A stretch of 64,000 nucleotides of DNA from Dyadobacter sp. CY347 (GTDB lineage: Bacteria; Bacteroidota; Bacteroidia; Cytophagales; Spirosomataceae). The stretch lies in contig NZ_JAKFFT010000002.1 in NCBI RefSeq assembly GCF_021502655.1, forward strand, positions 620,001 to 684,000, given 5' to 3'. The notes under the pieces are model-generated. The model saw nothing but the letters and a program-made list of their open reading frames with translations, searched no databases and was not told the DNA's origin. This document shows, piece by piece, positions 1 through 12,038 of the stretch (position 1 is the first letter of the stretch; every line of letters starts with the position of its first letter). The translations under genes were made by a program, and so were the position numbers.

Positions 1-1
1 T

Positions 2-1642
2 ATCAATTCTGCGCTGAATGTGCTGAGGAATTTTGAATCTCGGGAAGTTCAGGTGCTGGGCATTGTCGCTAACCGCGTGAAGGCTGAGCAGGTTGAAGAT
101 GTACGGGAATTATTGAGAATGCAGCTGCCAAAGGAGATTATGCTGACCGTCATTCCCTGGGAAAAAGCATTGCAAAGCCCTACTATGCGGGAAATTACTG
201 ACGCGCTGGATGCCAAGGTCCTTTTCGGAGAGCATTTGTTGTCGGCACAAGTGGATAATTATGTGACGGGCGCGATGATGCTCCCTAACTTTTTAAATCA
301 TATCAAAGAAAATGTGCTGATCATCACACCCGGTGACCGGGGCGACATTGTGATCGGTGCATTACAGGCCAACCTTTCCACCAATTATCCCAAAGTGGCG
401 GGCATAGTCCTCACCGCCGGAACGATTCCGGAAGAGCCGGTTATTCGCCTGATCGAAGGTTTGCAGACGATTATACCGATCATTTCCGTGCAGCAAGGCA
501 CATTTGGGACAACCACGGCCATTGGCGCGATACATTCACGCATTACTGCCGATAATACTAAAAAGATCGAGCTGGCGATTGATACATTTGAGAAATATGT
601 GGATATGAAGGTCCTGGACGACAAGATCATTACATTCCAGCCGGAAGGCATTACGCCGCATATGTTTCAATATCAATTGGTTAAATGGGCAAAAAGCCAG
701 AAAAAGCACATTGTGCTGCCGGAAGGAAATGACGACCGGATCCTGCGTGCCGCTGCAAGGCTTATCAGCCAGAATGTCGTTGACCTGACCATCCTCGGAG
801 ATCAGACAGAAGTGGCTGCTGCGGTCAAAAGGCTTGGGATTGATCTTGATCTGAATGTTGTCCGGATCATTAACCCAGCCAATTCTGAACATTACGAAAA
901 TTACGTGGAGACGCTTTTTGAGCTCCGGAAAAATAAAAATGTGAACCTGGAAATGGCGCGCGATTTGATGACCGACGTTTCCTATTTCGGAACAATGATG
1001 GTTTACAAAGGCCATGCAGACGGGATGGTCTCAGGCGCGGTGCATACGACCCAGCACACGATCCGGCCGGCTTTGCAGTTTATCAAAACGAAACCCGGCG
1101 TTTCCATTGTTTCGTCGATCTTTTTCATGTGCCTGCCCGACCGCGTGGCGATCTTCGGCGATTGCGCCGTGAACCCCAATCCAACTGCTTCGCAGCTGGC
1201 AGACATTGCGATTTCTTCCGCTGAAAGCAGCGCGAGATTTGGCATTGAGCCACGCATTGCCATGCTATCTTACTCTTCCGGAACGTCTGGCGAGGGCGAG
1301 GATGTGGAACGCGTCCGCGAGGCGACGGCCATTGTGAAGCAACGTGCGCCGCATTTAAAAGTGGAAGGCCCGATCCAGTATGACGCTGCTGTGGACCCGA
1401 TTGTAGGAAACCAGAAGCTTTCCAATTCCGAAGTGGCAGGAAAGGCCAGCGTGCTGATTTTCCCGGATTTGAACACTGGAAATAACACTTATAAAGCCGT
1501 TCAGCGTGAAACAGGCGCGTTGGCGATTGGCCCGATGTTGCAGGGATTGAACAAACCGATTAATGACCTGAGCCGCGGATGCACCGTCGACGATATTTTT
1601 AACACCGTGGTAATTACTGCCATTCAATGTCAGCAAGAATGA
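2..1642 (+). CDS. pta: Phosphate acetyltransferase, 5' truncated by the window edge
   Basis: Catalyses acetyl-CoA + phosphate to acetyl phosphate + CoA in the cytoplasm, the first step of the Pta-AckA acetate route. The frame is open from base 2; the GTG at 20 is probably internal, because full-length Pta is about 700 residues and the visible part is about 546. The visible order is the end of the P-loop domain, a DRTGG-type regulatory domain around DNYVTGAMM, then the PTA_PTB catalytic domain from VLPEGNDDRILRAA to the end. Catalytic-domain hallmarks are SYSSGTSGEGEDVERVREA and PDLNTGNNTYKAVQRETGA. Its TGA overlaps the ATG of ackA by 4 bases, so the two are translationally coupled. Identity is secure; only the start is missing. 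Confidence 0.95.
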   Translation: MNSALNVLRNFESREVQVLGIVANRVKAEQVEDVRELLRMQLPKEIMLTVIPWEKALQSPTMREITDALDAKVLFGEHLLSAQVDNYVTGAMMLPNFLNHIKENVLIITPGDRGDIVIGALQANLSTNYPKVAGIVLTAGTIPEEPVIRLIEGLQTIIPIISVQQGTFGTTTAIGAIHSRITADNTKKIELAIDTFEKYVDMKVLDDKIITFQPEGITPHMFQYQLVKWAKSQKKHIVLPEGNDDRILRAAARLISQNVVDLTILGDQTEVAAAVKRLGIDLDLNVVRIINPANSEHYENYVETLFELRKNKNVNLEMARDLMTDVSYFGTMMVYKGHADGMVSGAVHTTQHTIRPALQFIKTKPGVSIVSSIFFMCLPDRVAIFGDCAVNPNPTASQLADIAISSAESSARFGIEPRIAMLSYSSGTSGEGEDVERVREATAIVKQRAPHLKVEGPIQYDAAVDPIVGNQKLSNSEVAGKASVLIFPDLNTGNNTYKAVQRETGALAIGPMLQGLNKPINDLSRGCTVDDIFNTVVITAIQCQQE

Positions 1643-2868
1643 ACATTCTCATTATCAATTCAGGAAGCAGCTCGCTTAAATATCAGTTTTTTAAAATGCC
1701 CGAACAGAAACCGCTTTGTTCGGGGATCATTGAGCGGATAGGAAAGGAAAATTGCTTCATCAGGCACAAAGTCTGGAAAGACGGCATAGAAAAGCTTACG
1801 GAGAAAACGTTTTTTGTAAGAGACCATTCCGAAGGACTTCAAAATGTAGTGCAATTGCTGACCGACCCTGAAACGGGTTTGCTGGAAAATACCAGTGAAA
1901 TTGAGGTTGTCGGGCATAGAGTGGTGCACGGAGGTGAATATTTTACGGCGGCTGTTGAGATTACGGATGAGGTGAAAGAAAAAATCCGCTCGCTTTTTTC
2001 CCTCGCGCCGCTGCACAATCCGGTCAATTTCAAATGCATTGAAATAGCAGAACAGACATTCCCGAACGCGAAACAGATCGCAGTTTTCGACACAGCCTTT
2101 CATCAATCGATGCCGGAATATGCCTTTCGCTATGCGATTCCTGAAAAATATTATTCCCAAATGCGGATCCGCGCTTACGGGTTTCATGGTACGAGCCACA
2201 AATTTGTGAGCGCGGCGGCAATGGCCTGGATGAACAAGCCTGATGCGAAAATCATCAGCATTCACTTGGGGAACGGATGCAGCATTACTGCCGTGGACGC
2301 TGGTAAGTCGCTGGATACGAGCATGGGTTTCGGGCCGTTGAGCGGGCTTATCATGGGAACCCGGTCGGGTGACATTGATCCGTCTGTGATTTTGCATCTG
2401 CTGCGGCAGGAGAAGATAACGCCGGACGAAATGGATATTTTGCTGAACAAACAATCGGGAATGCTTGGGCTAACCGGTCATAGCGATATGCGTGATGTGC
2501 GAAAATTGCTTGAAATGGGCAATTACGATGCTGAACTGGTCGCAGATATGTTTGCTTACCGCATCAAAAAATACATTGGCTCCTATGCCGCAATATTAAA
2601 TGGGCTGGACGCCATTATCTTCACAGCGGGCGTAGGGGAGAATGATGCGCTGATGCGCGAGCGCGTTTGCAGGGATATGGAATTTTTAGGGTTGCATATG
2701 GATTCGGAACGTAACAGGGTGAAATCAGACGAAATTAAGGAGATTAGTAAGGAAGGATCAGGGGTGAAAATTTTGGTTGTGCCTACTAATGAGGAGTTTG
2801 AAATCGCGCGGCAGAGCTATGAGTTGCTTAGCGAGGAGCCGCCTTGCGAACAGATTGAATTGTATTAA
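1639..2868 (+). CDS. ackA: Acetate kinase
   Basis: Transfers phosphate from acetyl phosphate to ADP, giving acetate and ATP. The protein has 409 residues, normal for the family. I chose the ATG at 1639 over the one at 1627 because MNILIINSGSSSLKYQ is the usual N-terminus and gives a 4-base ATGA overlap with pta. Family signatures are present in order: NSGSSSLKYQ with the substrate-binding Asn7, HRVVHGG, FDTAFH, GFHGTSH, HLGNGCS, GLIMGTRSGDIDP and TAGVGEN. The acetokinase/ASKHA fold is therefore complete. No strong terminator is visible before the next gene. Confidence 0.96.
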   Translation: MNILIINSGSSSLKYQFFKMPEQKPLCSGIIERIGKENCFIRHKVWKDGIEKLTEKTFFVRDHSEGLQNVVQLLTDPETGLLENTSEIEVVGHRVVHGGEYFTAAVEITDEVKEKIRSLFSLAPLHNPVNFKCIEIAEQTFPNAKQIAVFDTAFHQSMPEYAFRYAIPEKYYSQMRIRAYGFHGTSHKFVSAAAMAWMNKPDAKIISIHLGNGCSITAVDAGKSLDTSMGFGPLSGLIMGTRSGDIDPSVILHLLRQEKITPDEMDILLNKQSGMLGLTGHSDMRDVRKLLEMGNYDAELVADMFAYRIKKYIGSYAAILNGLDAIIFTAGVGENDALMRERVCRDMEFLGLHMDSERNRVKSDEIKEISKEGSGVKILVVPTNEEFEIARQSYELLSEEPPCEQIELY

Positions 2869-2908
2869 AATGATAAATATTAGTTTTAAATCATAGTTTT
2901 AAATGGTT

Positions 2909-2931
2909 GTTTAAATTATTCATTTAAAATG
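2909..2931. promoter_or_regulatory. Operator-like motif upstream of the tetR gene
   Basis: GTTTAAA (2909-2915), five bases, then CATTTAAAATG (2921-2931), a palindrome with one central base. Several further TTTTAAAT and TTTAAA units lie at 2883-2904. The same two blocks recur before the efflux operon at 3653-3674. Two copies flanking a TetR gene suggest its binding sites. The DNA here is very AT-rich, so chance contributes. Confidence 0.4.
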
Positions 2932-3024
2932 TTTGTGGAATTGAAAAAAATGCAGACCTTTGGTTTGTATTAATACAGTGCGCAGAAAAAAAAGACCTGA
3001 CAATAAATCAAAAAGGACAAGCAA

Positions 3025-3636
3025 GTGAAGTGTATTACGGAAAAAAGCGAGGATAAGATCAAGGACGCGGCGAGGAGGGTTTTTCTGAAAAAGGGCTTTG
3101 ACGGAACAACGTCCCGGGACATTGCCCGCGAAGCCGACATGAACATTGCATTGACCAATTATTATTTTAGGAGCAAGGAAAAGCTGTTCCTTGAAATTTT
3201 CAGTGAAGTGTTTGCCCAGTATTTTAGCAACACCATTGAAATACTGAACAAAAAAATCGGGATTAAGGAGAAGATCTCGGAAATGATCGAGCATGATTTT
3301 GACATGATGAAAAATGAGCCGGATATGGTCATATTTATCATGAATGAGATCCACAAAGAGCCGGATCGCCTGTTTACCGGAATGTCGCATTTCAAGCAAT
3401 TGCAGGAAACCTATTTTACTAAGCAGCTTGAAGAAGGCATTGCTGCGGGCACGATCAGGGATTTGCGCATGGAAAATTTACTGCCGCTGATCAAATGTTC
3501 GGTCGAATTCATCTATCTGGCTAAACCGATCCACAAGAAATTATATAACATGACCGACGAGGATTTTGAGAAATTCGCTGAAACACAGAAAGAGCACATC
3601 AAGGAGATGATTTGCAGTTATCTGGTGATTGGTTAA
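3025..3636 (+). CDS. TetR/AcrR family transcriptional regulator
   Basis: A 203-residue one-component regulator. Residues about 9-55 form the TetR helix-turn-helix (KIKDAARRVFLKKGFDGTTS, then IAREADMNIALTNYYFRSKE). The rest is a helical ligand-binding domain that I cannot assign to a ligand. The start is GTG at 3025; an in-frame TAA at 3004 limits the choice and no ATG lies between. It sits directly upstream of a three-gene RND efflux operon in the same direction. Both promoter regions share the GTTTAAA/CATTTAAAAT motif, so autoregulation and repression of the pump are the likely roles. That regulatory role is inference. Confidence 0.9.
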   Translation: MKCITEKSEDKIKDAARRVFLKKGFDGTTSRDIAREADMNIALTNYYFRSKEKLFLEIFSEVFAQYFSNTIEILNKKIGIKEKISEMIEHDFDMMKNEPDMVIFIMNEIHKEPDRLFTGMSHFKQLQETYFTKQLEEGIAAGTIRDLRMENLLPLIKCSVEFIYLAKPIHKKLYNMTDEDFEKFAETQKEHIKEMICSYLVIG

Positions 3637-3652
3637 ATTTTTTTTGCCCCTC

Positions 3653-3674
3653 GTTTAAACAAACATTTAAAATA
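3653..3674. promoter_or_regulatory. Operator-like motif upstream of the efflux operon
   Basis: GTTTAAAC (3653-3660, a perfect palindrome), then CATTTAAAATA from 3664, some 23 bases before the tolC-family ATG. It matches the pair of blocks upstream of the tetR gene (2909-2931), with a spacer of four instead of five bases. Probable regulator-binding or promoter DNA. Confidence 0.4.
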
Positions 3675-3696
3675 AACATTTACTTGACTTTTAGCC

Positions 3697-5013
3697 ATGA
3701 AATTAAAATTTCATATCGCAGCACTGTTGTCTTTTTTGGCGACAGGCAGCATTAAAGCGCAGGAACATTCGCTGCCGCAACTTTTAGAATTAGCCATGAA
3801 AAATGATTTTAGCATTCAATCCGCGCAATTGGAAGAAAGGAAAACCAATGCCAGGATTGACGAAGTGAAATCGGCGCTGCTGCCCAGCGTGAATGTGACC
3901 GGGGACTATAAGCGCTACTTCAAGATTCCAGGGCAGGTTGTGCCGGCGAGCGCATTCGGCGGGCCGGAAGGACAGTATAGCACCTTGGCGTTTGGTTTAC
4001 CGTACAATTTGTCAACAACCGCGCAAGTAACTCAGAATCTGTACAATCCATCTGTCAGATACGCATTAAAAGCTGCTAACCTGAACCGAGAACTGACTTC
4101 ATTAAGCACTGTAAAAACCAAGGAAGATGTCGCTTATAATGTTACAGACGCTTATTACAACCTGGTTACGGTAGTGCAGCAAATGGCTTTTCTTGATAGC
4201 AACCTCATTTCGCTCGACCGCATGTATAAGGTTTCAGACCTCCTCTATCAGAATAAATTAGGCCAGCGCGTGGATGTGGACAGGATTTTAATCAACAAAA
4301 CCACAACAGAAACGCAGCTGGCGACATTGAAAGATAATTACAGCCAGCTCATTAACCTGCTTAAATATTACACCGGAACACCGCAGTCTGATTCCTTGCG
4401 TATAGCAATCAACGTAAGCGATGTTACGCTTCCCGTGCAGTCCCAGGATGCTGAGTTAAAGCGCACAGATGTGGCTTTAATTCAAAAACAGCGCGATTTG
4501 AACGAGTTGCAGGACAAGAACATCAAGTCCGGATTTATACCCACGGTGAGTGCTTACGGAACAGCGAATATGTCTTTTTATGCCAAAACAGGGGAGAATT
4601 CAACATTCCAGGATGTGCCGGGTTACTGGGCTGGTTTGCAGCTGAACTGGAGTGTGTTTGACGGAATGGCCAGGCGCGCGAAAAGAAGTCAAAACCAGAT
4701 CGATAACGAAAAACTAGGCGTGCAGCTTCGACAGGTGCGTGAGTCCATCGCCATGGAAGAAGCCAATGCAAGGAACAAATTTGCCGTTGAGCAAAGGAAC
4801 ATTAATGCCCGGAAAGACCAGGTGGCGCTGGCGGGAAGAGTTTACAACCAGATCCAACTACAATTTAAGGAAGGAACAGTTTCGCTGACGGATGTAATCC
4901 AAGCCGAGAACAGCAACCTGGACGCGCAGAGCAATTACCTGACCTCGCTGGTTCAACTCCTGAAAGCTGAGTTGGAATGGAAAAAGGCGACCGGCTCATT
5001 GATACAAAAATAA
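3697..5013 (+). CDS. TolC-family outer membrane efflux protein
   Basis: Outer-membrane channel of a tripartite pump. The protein has 438 residues and begins with a signal peptide (about 1-21, ending at IKA-QEH). Two OEP repeats follow, with long heptad-like helices rich in Gln, Asn, Leu and Ala (for example LTSLSTVKTKEDVAYNVTDA and LIQKQRDLNELQDKNIKS). A C-terminal AQSNYLTSLVQLLKAELEWK segment is typical of TolC-like proteins in Bacteroidota. It is the first gene of the efflux operon, 37 bases before the adaptor gene. The pump's substrate cannot be read from the sequence. Confidence 0.93.
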   Translation: MKLKFHIAALLSFLATGSIKAQEHSLPQLLELAMKNDFSIQSAQLEERKTNARIDEVKSALLPSVNVTGDYKRYFKIPGQVVPASAFGGPEGQYSTLAFGLPYNLSTTAQVTQNLYNPSVRYALKAANLNRELTSLSTVKTKEDVAYNVTDAYYNLVTVVQQMAFLDSNLISLDRMYKVSDLLYQNKLGQRVDVDRILINKTTTETQLATLKDNYSQLINLLKYYTGTPQSDSLRIAINVSDVTLPVQSQDAELKRTDVALIQKQRDLNELQDKNIKSGFIPTVSAYGTANMSFYAKTGENSTFQDVPGYWAGLQLNWSVFDGMARRAKRSQNQIDNEKLGVQLRQVRESIAMEEANARNKFAVEQRNINARKDQVALAGRVYNQIQLQFKEGTVSLTDVIQAENSNLDAQSNYLTSLVQLLKAELEWKKATGSLIQK

Positions 5014-5050
5014 GATACTCAATCACTACTTATACATTAACATCAAGATT

Positions 5051-6100
5051 ATGAAACGCTTACTTATATTTTTAGCCGTGATTGCCGGCATTGGCCTTAC
5101 TGCTGCCAAGTTGTTGGACAACAAAGAAAAAACTGCTCAGAAAGTCTATATTCCGGATGCAGATCCCAAAGTAGGGGTGAAGGTTGCTGTTGCAGAAATG
5201 CGCAAATTATCCCAGGAAGCATCGTTTTTAGGCTCGTTTACGCCTAACCGGAAAGTCGAGATCCGTCCGCAGGCTGGTGGCGAAATCGTTCGCCTGAATA
5301 TTCAGGAAGGTCAGTTTGTAAAAGCAGGACAACTTATCGCTAAGCTCGATGATGAGCAACTGCGTTATCAGATCGAGGCTGCGCAGGTTACATTGGAAGG
5401 TTATCAGAATGATTTGAAGCGTTACGAAGTGCTCGTAAAAGGCGACGCGGTTCCGGCTGTTAACCTGGAAAGATCGCAGTTGAGCATCCGCAGCACAGAG
5501 GCGCAGATCAAACAATTGAAAAAACAAGTTTCCAACACAAGCATTATCGCGCCGTTCTCTGGGATTGTTACAGCTAAAATGGTTGAAAAAGGCTCGGTAG
5601 TGAGCATAGGAACGCCTATGGCTGAAATCACGGACATTTCACTTTTGAAACTAGTGGTGAACATTCCAGAAAAATCAGTGAATGAATTCCGCAACGGCAA
5701 AACGATCGGCATTAAAACAGACGTTTATCCGGATGCTAATTTCAGCGGAAAAGTGACGATGGTAAGCGCAGAAGGCGACGATGCACACAACTATCCGGTT
5801 GAGATCACGGTTCAGAATTCTCAGAAAAATCCTTTGAAAGCGGGCATGTATGGCTCCATTGCCAATGCTGCGGAAGTAAAAGGCGAGGCGCTGGCGATCC
5901 CGCGTCAGGCCATTACGGGTTCGGCCAAACAGCCGCAGGTTTATGTGGTTGAAAATGGTAAAGCGAAGCTGCGCGATGTGGCGATAGGAGCGACTACAAA
6001 TGAATTTTATGAAATAACAAAAGGTCTGAAAGCAGGTGAGCAAGTGGTTACCAGCGGCCAGATCAACCTGCAAAACGGCACTTCTGTCATTGCACAATAA
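5051..6100 (+). CDS. RND efflux periplasmic adaptor subunit (HlyD/AcrA type)
   Basis: Membrane-fusion protein joining the RND pump to the TolC-like channel. The 349 residues start with a non-cleaved anchor or signal (about 1-20). A lipoyl/barrel-sandwich half (VEIRPQAGGEIVRLNIQEGQ, then FVKAGQLIAKLDD) is followed by a short alpha-hairpin (about 105-160), the second lipoyl half (NTSIIAPFSGIVTAKMVEKG), and beta-barrel and membrane-proximal domains. There is no Cys lipobox. It lies between the tolC-family and rnd genes with short spacers, in the usual operon order. Confidence 0.94.
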   Translation: MKRLLIFLAVIAGIGLTAAKLLDNKEKTAQKVYIPDADPKVGVKVAVAEMRKLSQEASFLGSFTPNRKVEIRPQAGGEIVRLNIQEGQFVKAGQLIAKLDDEQLRYQIEAAQVTLEGYQNDLKRYEVLVKGDAVPAVNLERSQLSIRSTEAQIKQLKKQVSNTSIIAPFSGIVTAKMVEKGSVVSIGTPMAEITDISLLKLVVNIPEKSVNEFRNGKTIGIKTDVYPDANFSGKVTMVSAEGDDAHNYPVEITVQNSQKNPLKAGMYGSIANAAEVKGEALAIPRQAITGSAKQPQVYVVENGKAKLRDVAIGATTNEFYEITKGLKAGEQVVTSGQINLQNGTSVIAQ

Positions 6101-6121
6101 CCCCCATTAGCCAGAGAAATC

Positions 6122-9100
6122 ATGAAATTTATTCAAGCCATATTAAAACGTCCGTCGATGATCATTGTGCTGTTCGCAGTGCTGATCCTCGGGGGGCTCG
6201 TTTCCTACACGCAGCTGAATTACATGCTGTTGCCGGAATTTTCAGTGCCAACGATCACAATCACAACGGTTTACCCGGGCGCAGCGCCGACGGAGGTCGA
6301 ATCCGAAGTGAGTAAAAAGATCGAAGATGCCGTTTCGGGCCTCGACAACATTAAGGAAGTAACTTCCAAGTCTTTGGAAAGTGCGTCGTTGGTTATTGTA
6401 GAATTTAAAGCAGGAACGGACATTGACAAAGCATTGGAAGATGCGCAGCGCGATGTGAACAACATGCTGAGCGACTTGCCGGATGATGCAGAGACTCCAT
6501 CATTATCCAAAATATCACCTAGCGATCAGCCGATTATGCAGCTGCTTGCAACTTCGAGCCTGCCTAATGAAGTGTTTTATCAACAGGTTGAAGACAAATA
6601 TCTGCCCATACTCACACAGATCGAAGGCGTTGCTGAAATCACCATGACCGGTGGCGATCAGCGTGAGATCCGTGTGAATGTGAACAATGATAAGCTCAAC
6701 TTTTACGGATTATCACTTTTGCAGGTTACGCAGGCCATTAACCAGGCTAACCTCGACTTCCCGACCGGAAAAGTAAAAAGCACAAGTGAAAATATGACAT
6801 TGCGTCTCGCTGGGAAATTCACTTCCATCGACGACATCAGAAATCTGGTCATCGCCTCACCCGTAACAGGCAGCCCCATCCGCGTAGGCGACGTAGCCAG
6901 CATTACCGACGGACTTACGGATGCAGAAAGCATCAGCCGTTATAATGGGATCAACGGGATTGGGTTATTTGTCAAAAAACAATCGGATGCCAATGCGGTT
7001 GAGATCAGTAAATCCATTCAAGCGAAGCTTTCGGAAATTGAAAAAACCAATGTAAGGGACAAAGTAAAATTTGCGATCGCTTACGACAGCAGCATTTTTA
7101 CACTGGAATCGGTTCAGGCGGTGACGCATGACCTGATTATTGCGGTGATCCTGGTGGCGGCGGTGATGCTCTTGTTCCTGCACAGTTTCAGAAATGCTTT
7201 CATTGTCATGGTGTCGGTCCCGGCATCATTGATTGCGGCTTTCCTATTTATGTATGTAATGGGCTACTCGCTGAACCTGATGACATTGCTGGCGCTTTCG
7301 CTGGTAATCGGGATTTTGGTCGATGACTCGATTGTAATTTTGGAAAACATTCAGCGACACCTGGAAATGGGCAAAAACCGCTGGGACGCGACCATTGAAG
7401 GGGTTACAGAAATCGGATTTGCAGCATTGGCGATCACATTGGTAATCGTGGTTGTTTTTGTCCCGATCACATTTGTGAACTCGGTTATCGCCGATTTGCT
7501 TCGTCAATTCAGCTTAACAGTTGCATTTGCAACTATGGTCAGCTTGCTCGTAAGTTTCACGCTTACGCCGTGGATGACTTCCAAAATGGCGCGGATTGAA
7601 CATTTGGATCCAAAAAATCCGGTTCAGGCTTTCTTATTATGGTTTGAAAAAGGGCTTACCAAAATGACCAAATGGTATCACGGCAGTTTGCAGTGGGTTT
7701 TGGGCCATAAGCTGGCGTTTTCAGGAATTTTAATAGCGATTTTCGGGATGACAGTTTGGGTAATGAGCCTTGGAATTATTGGTTCAGAGTTCGTGGCCGA
7801 AGGTGATCAGGGTAAATTCCTGCTTACCATGAAACTGGACAAAAGCGCTTCTTTGCAACAGAATAACCTTACGTCCAGACAAATAGAAGATTATCTAAGA
7901 AAAAAACCGGAGGTAAAAACGATCTTCGCGAACGTTGGCGGAGCCAGCACAGGCTTGAACAGCTCCGGTCGCGGCGAAACGAACAGAACGGAATTGACCG
8001 TAGAACTAATCCCAGCAGACGAACGTGCGAATGCACAACCAACTGAGGATTACATGCTTGCCGTGCGGAAAGAATTGGAGCAGAAATTCGCCGGCGTGGA
8101 ATTCAATTCCGCAGCCGTCGGAATGGTCAACTCAGGTGCTTCGCCAATTGAGATTTTCCTGAGCGGTGATGATCTGGATAAAATCCTCGTTTCAGCCAAT
8201 GATCTTGCCAACCGATTGAGAAAAACACCAGGTGCTAATGACGTCAATGTGTCGGTAGAAGCCGGTAACCCCGAAGTACGTGTTGAAATAGACCGTGAAA
8301 AAATGGCGAAGCTCGGACTGGATATTCAGACTGTGGGCGCAACGATGCAGAATGCTTTTGCCGGAAATGATGATTCCAAATACCGGGATGGCGGTGAAGA
8401 TTACGAGATCCGTATTATGCTTGATGCGTTCGACCGGAAAAATCCGGATGATGTCAAAAATATAAATTTTTATAGTCCGGCAGCCAAGCGCCCGGTGCGC
8501 CTGGCCGAGTTCGCGAATGTAAGTTTGAGCAACGGACCGTCCATCGTGGAGCGTAAGAACCGTCGTTCATCCGTAACTGTAACCGCTAATACATTAGGGA
8601 TTGGATCGGGGACATTGGTGAGCAATATTCAGGCAGGTTTGGTGGAGAAGCCGCTTCCGTCCGACGTAATCTTAACCTGGGGCGGTGACGCGAAAAACCA
8701 GAGCGAAGGTTTCGGTTCATTAGGTCTGGCCATGCTCGCGGGGTTGGTTTTGGTATACTTTATCATGGTGCTGCTGTACGATAGTTTCGTGTATCCGCTG
8801 GTGGTATTGTTCTCAATTCCGGTTGCGGTGGTAGGCGCGCTTCTGGCACTCGCATTGTCATCGTCGAACATTGGTATTTTTGCCCTTTTGGGAATGCTGA
8901 TGCTGATTGGGCTTGTGGTTAAAAATGCAATTCTGATCGTCGACTTTGCCAATCAGCAAAAAGAGCTTGGTGTACCGTTCAGGGAAGCCATTCTGATTGC
9001 CGGAGAGGAGCGTCTTCGTCCGATTTTAATGACAACCATTGCGATGGTGATCGGGATGGTTCCTATTGCAACGGCGACAGGTGCCGGTGCAGAATGGAAG

Positions 9101-9268
9101 AATTCGCTGGCATGGGTTTTAATAGGTGGACTAACAAGTTCAATGCTTTTAACCATCTATCTCGTACCAATGATGTATTACCTGGTCGACAGAGCGGCGG
9201 AAAAGTGGGCAACTGTGAAATTCCGGCCTGGCACAATATCACGTGGTGTAGTGGCTGAGGAAGCCTAG
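6122..9268 (+). CDS. RND efflux transporter permease (AcrB/HAE1 family)
   Basis: Proton-driven inner-membrane pump of 1048 residues, the normal length for the family. TM1 is at about residues 10-30. The first porter region includes FSVPTITITTVYPGAAPTEVE. The TM2-TM6 block contains GILVDDSIVILENIQRHLE, whose paired aspartates are the proton-relay residues. A second porter region follows, then the TM7-TM12 block (LVYFIMVLLYDSFVYPLVVL; GLVVKNAILIVDFANQQ). The HAE1-like architecture suggests drugs, lipophiles or lipids rather than metals; there is no heavy-metal-family signature. It is the last gene of the tetR-linked operon. Confidence 0.95.
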   Translation: MKFIQAILKRPSMIIVLFAVLILGGLVSYTQLNYMLLPEFSVPTITITTVYPGAAPTEVESEVSKKIEDAVSGLDNIKEVTSKSLESASLVIVEFKAGTDIDKALEDAQRDVNNMLSDLPDDAETPSLSKISPSDQPIMQLLATSSLPNEVFYQQVEDKYLPILTQIEGVAEITMTGGDQREIRVNVNNDKLNFYGLSLLQVTQAINQANLDFPTGKVKSTSENMTLRLAGKFTSIDDIRNLVIASPVTGSPIRVGDVASITDGLTDAESISRYNGINGIGLFVKKQSDANAVEISKSIQAKLSEIEKTNVRDKVKFAIAYDSSIFTLESVQAVTHDLIIAVILVAAVMLLFLHSFRNAFIVMVSVPASLIAAFLFMYVMGYSLNLMTLLALSLVIGILVDDSIVILENIQRHLEMGKNRWDATIEGVTEIGFAALAITLVIVVVFVPITFVNSVIADLLRQFSLTVAFATMVSLLVSFTLTPWMTSKMARIEHLDPKNPVQAFLLWFEKGLTKMTKWYHGSLQWVLGHKLAFSGILIAIFGMTVWVMSLGIIGSEFVAEGDQGKFLLTMKLDKSASLQQNNLTSRQIEDYLRKKPEVKTIFANVGGASTGLNSSGRGETNRTELTVELIPADERANAQPTEDYMLAVRKELEQKFAGVEFNSAAVGMVNSGASPIEIFLSGDDLDKILVSANDLANRLRKTPGANDVNVSVEAGNPEVRVEIDREKMAKLGLDIQTVGATMQNAFAGNDDSKYRDGGEDYEIRIMLDAFDRKNPDDVKNINFYSPAAKRPVRLAEFANVSLSNGPSIVERKNRRSSVTVTANTLGIGSGTLVSNIQAGLVEKPLPSDVILTWGGDAKNQSEGFGSLGLAMLAGLVLVYFIMVLLYDSFVYPLVVLFSIPVAVVGALLALALSSSNIGIFALLGMLMLIGLVVKNAILIVDFANQQKELGVPFREAILIAGEERLRPILMTTIAMVIGMVPIATATGAGAEWKNSLAWVLIGGLTSSMLLTIYLVPMMYYLVDRAAEKWATVKFRPGTISRGVVAEEA

Positions 9269-12034
<2,766 letters not shown>

Positions 12035-12038
<4 letters not shown>

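Noticed and set aside
1660..2454. 264-codon minus-strand frame opposite ackA
   Set aside because: Shadow of a secure acetate kinase gene; its translation has no domain or signal pattern and is rich in Arg, His and Phe.
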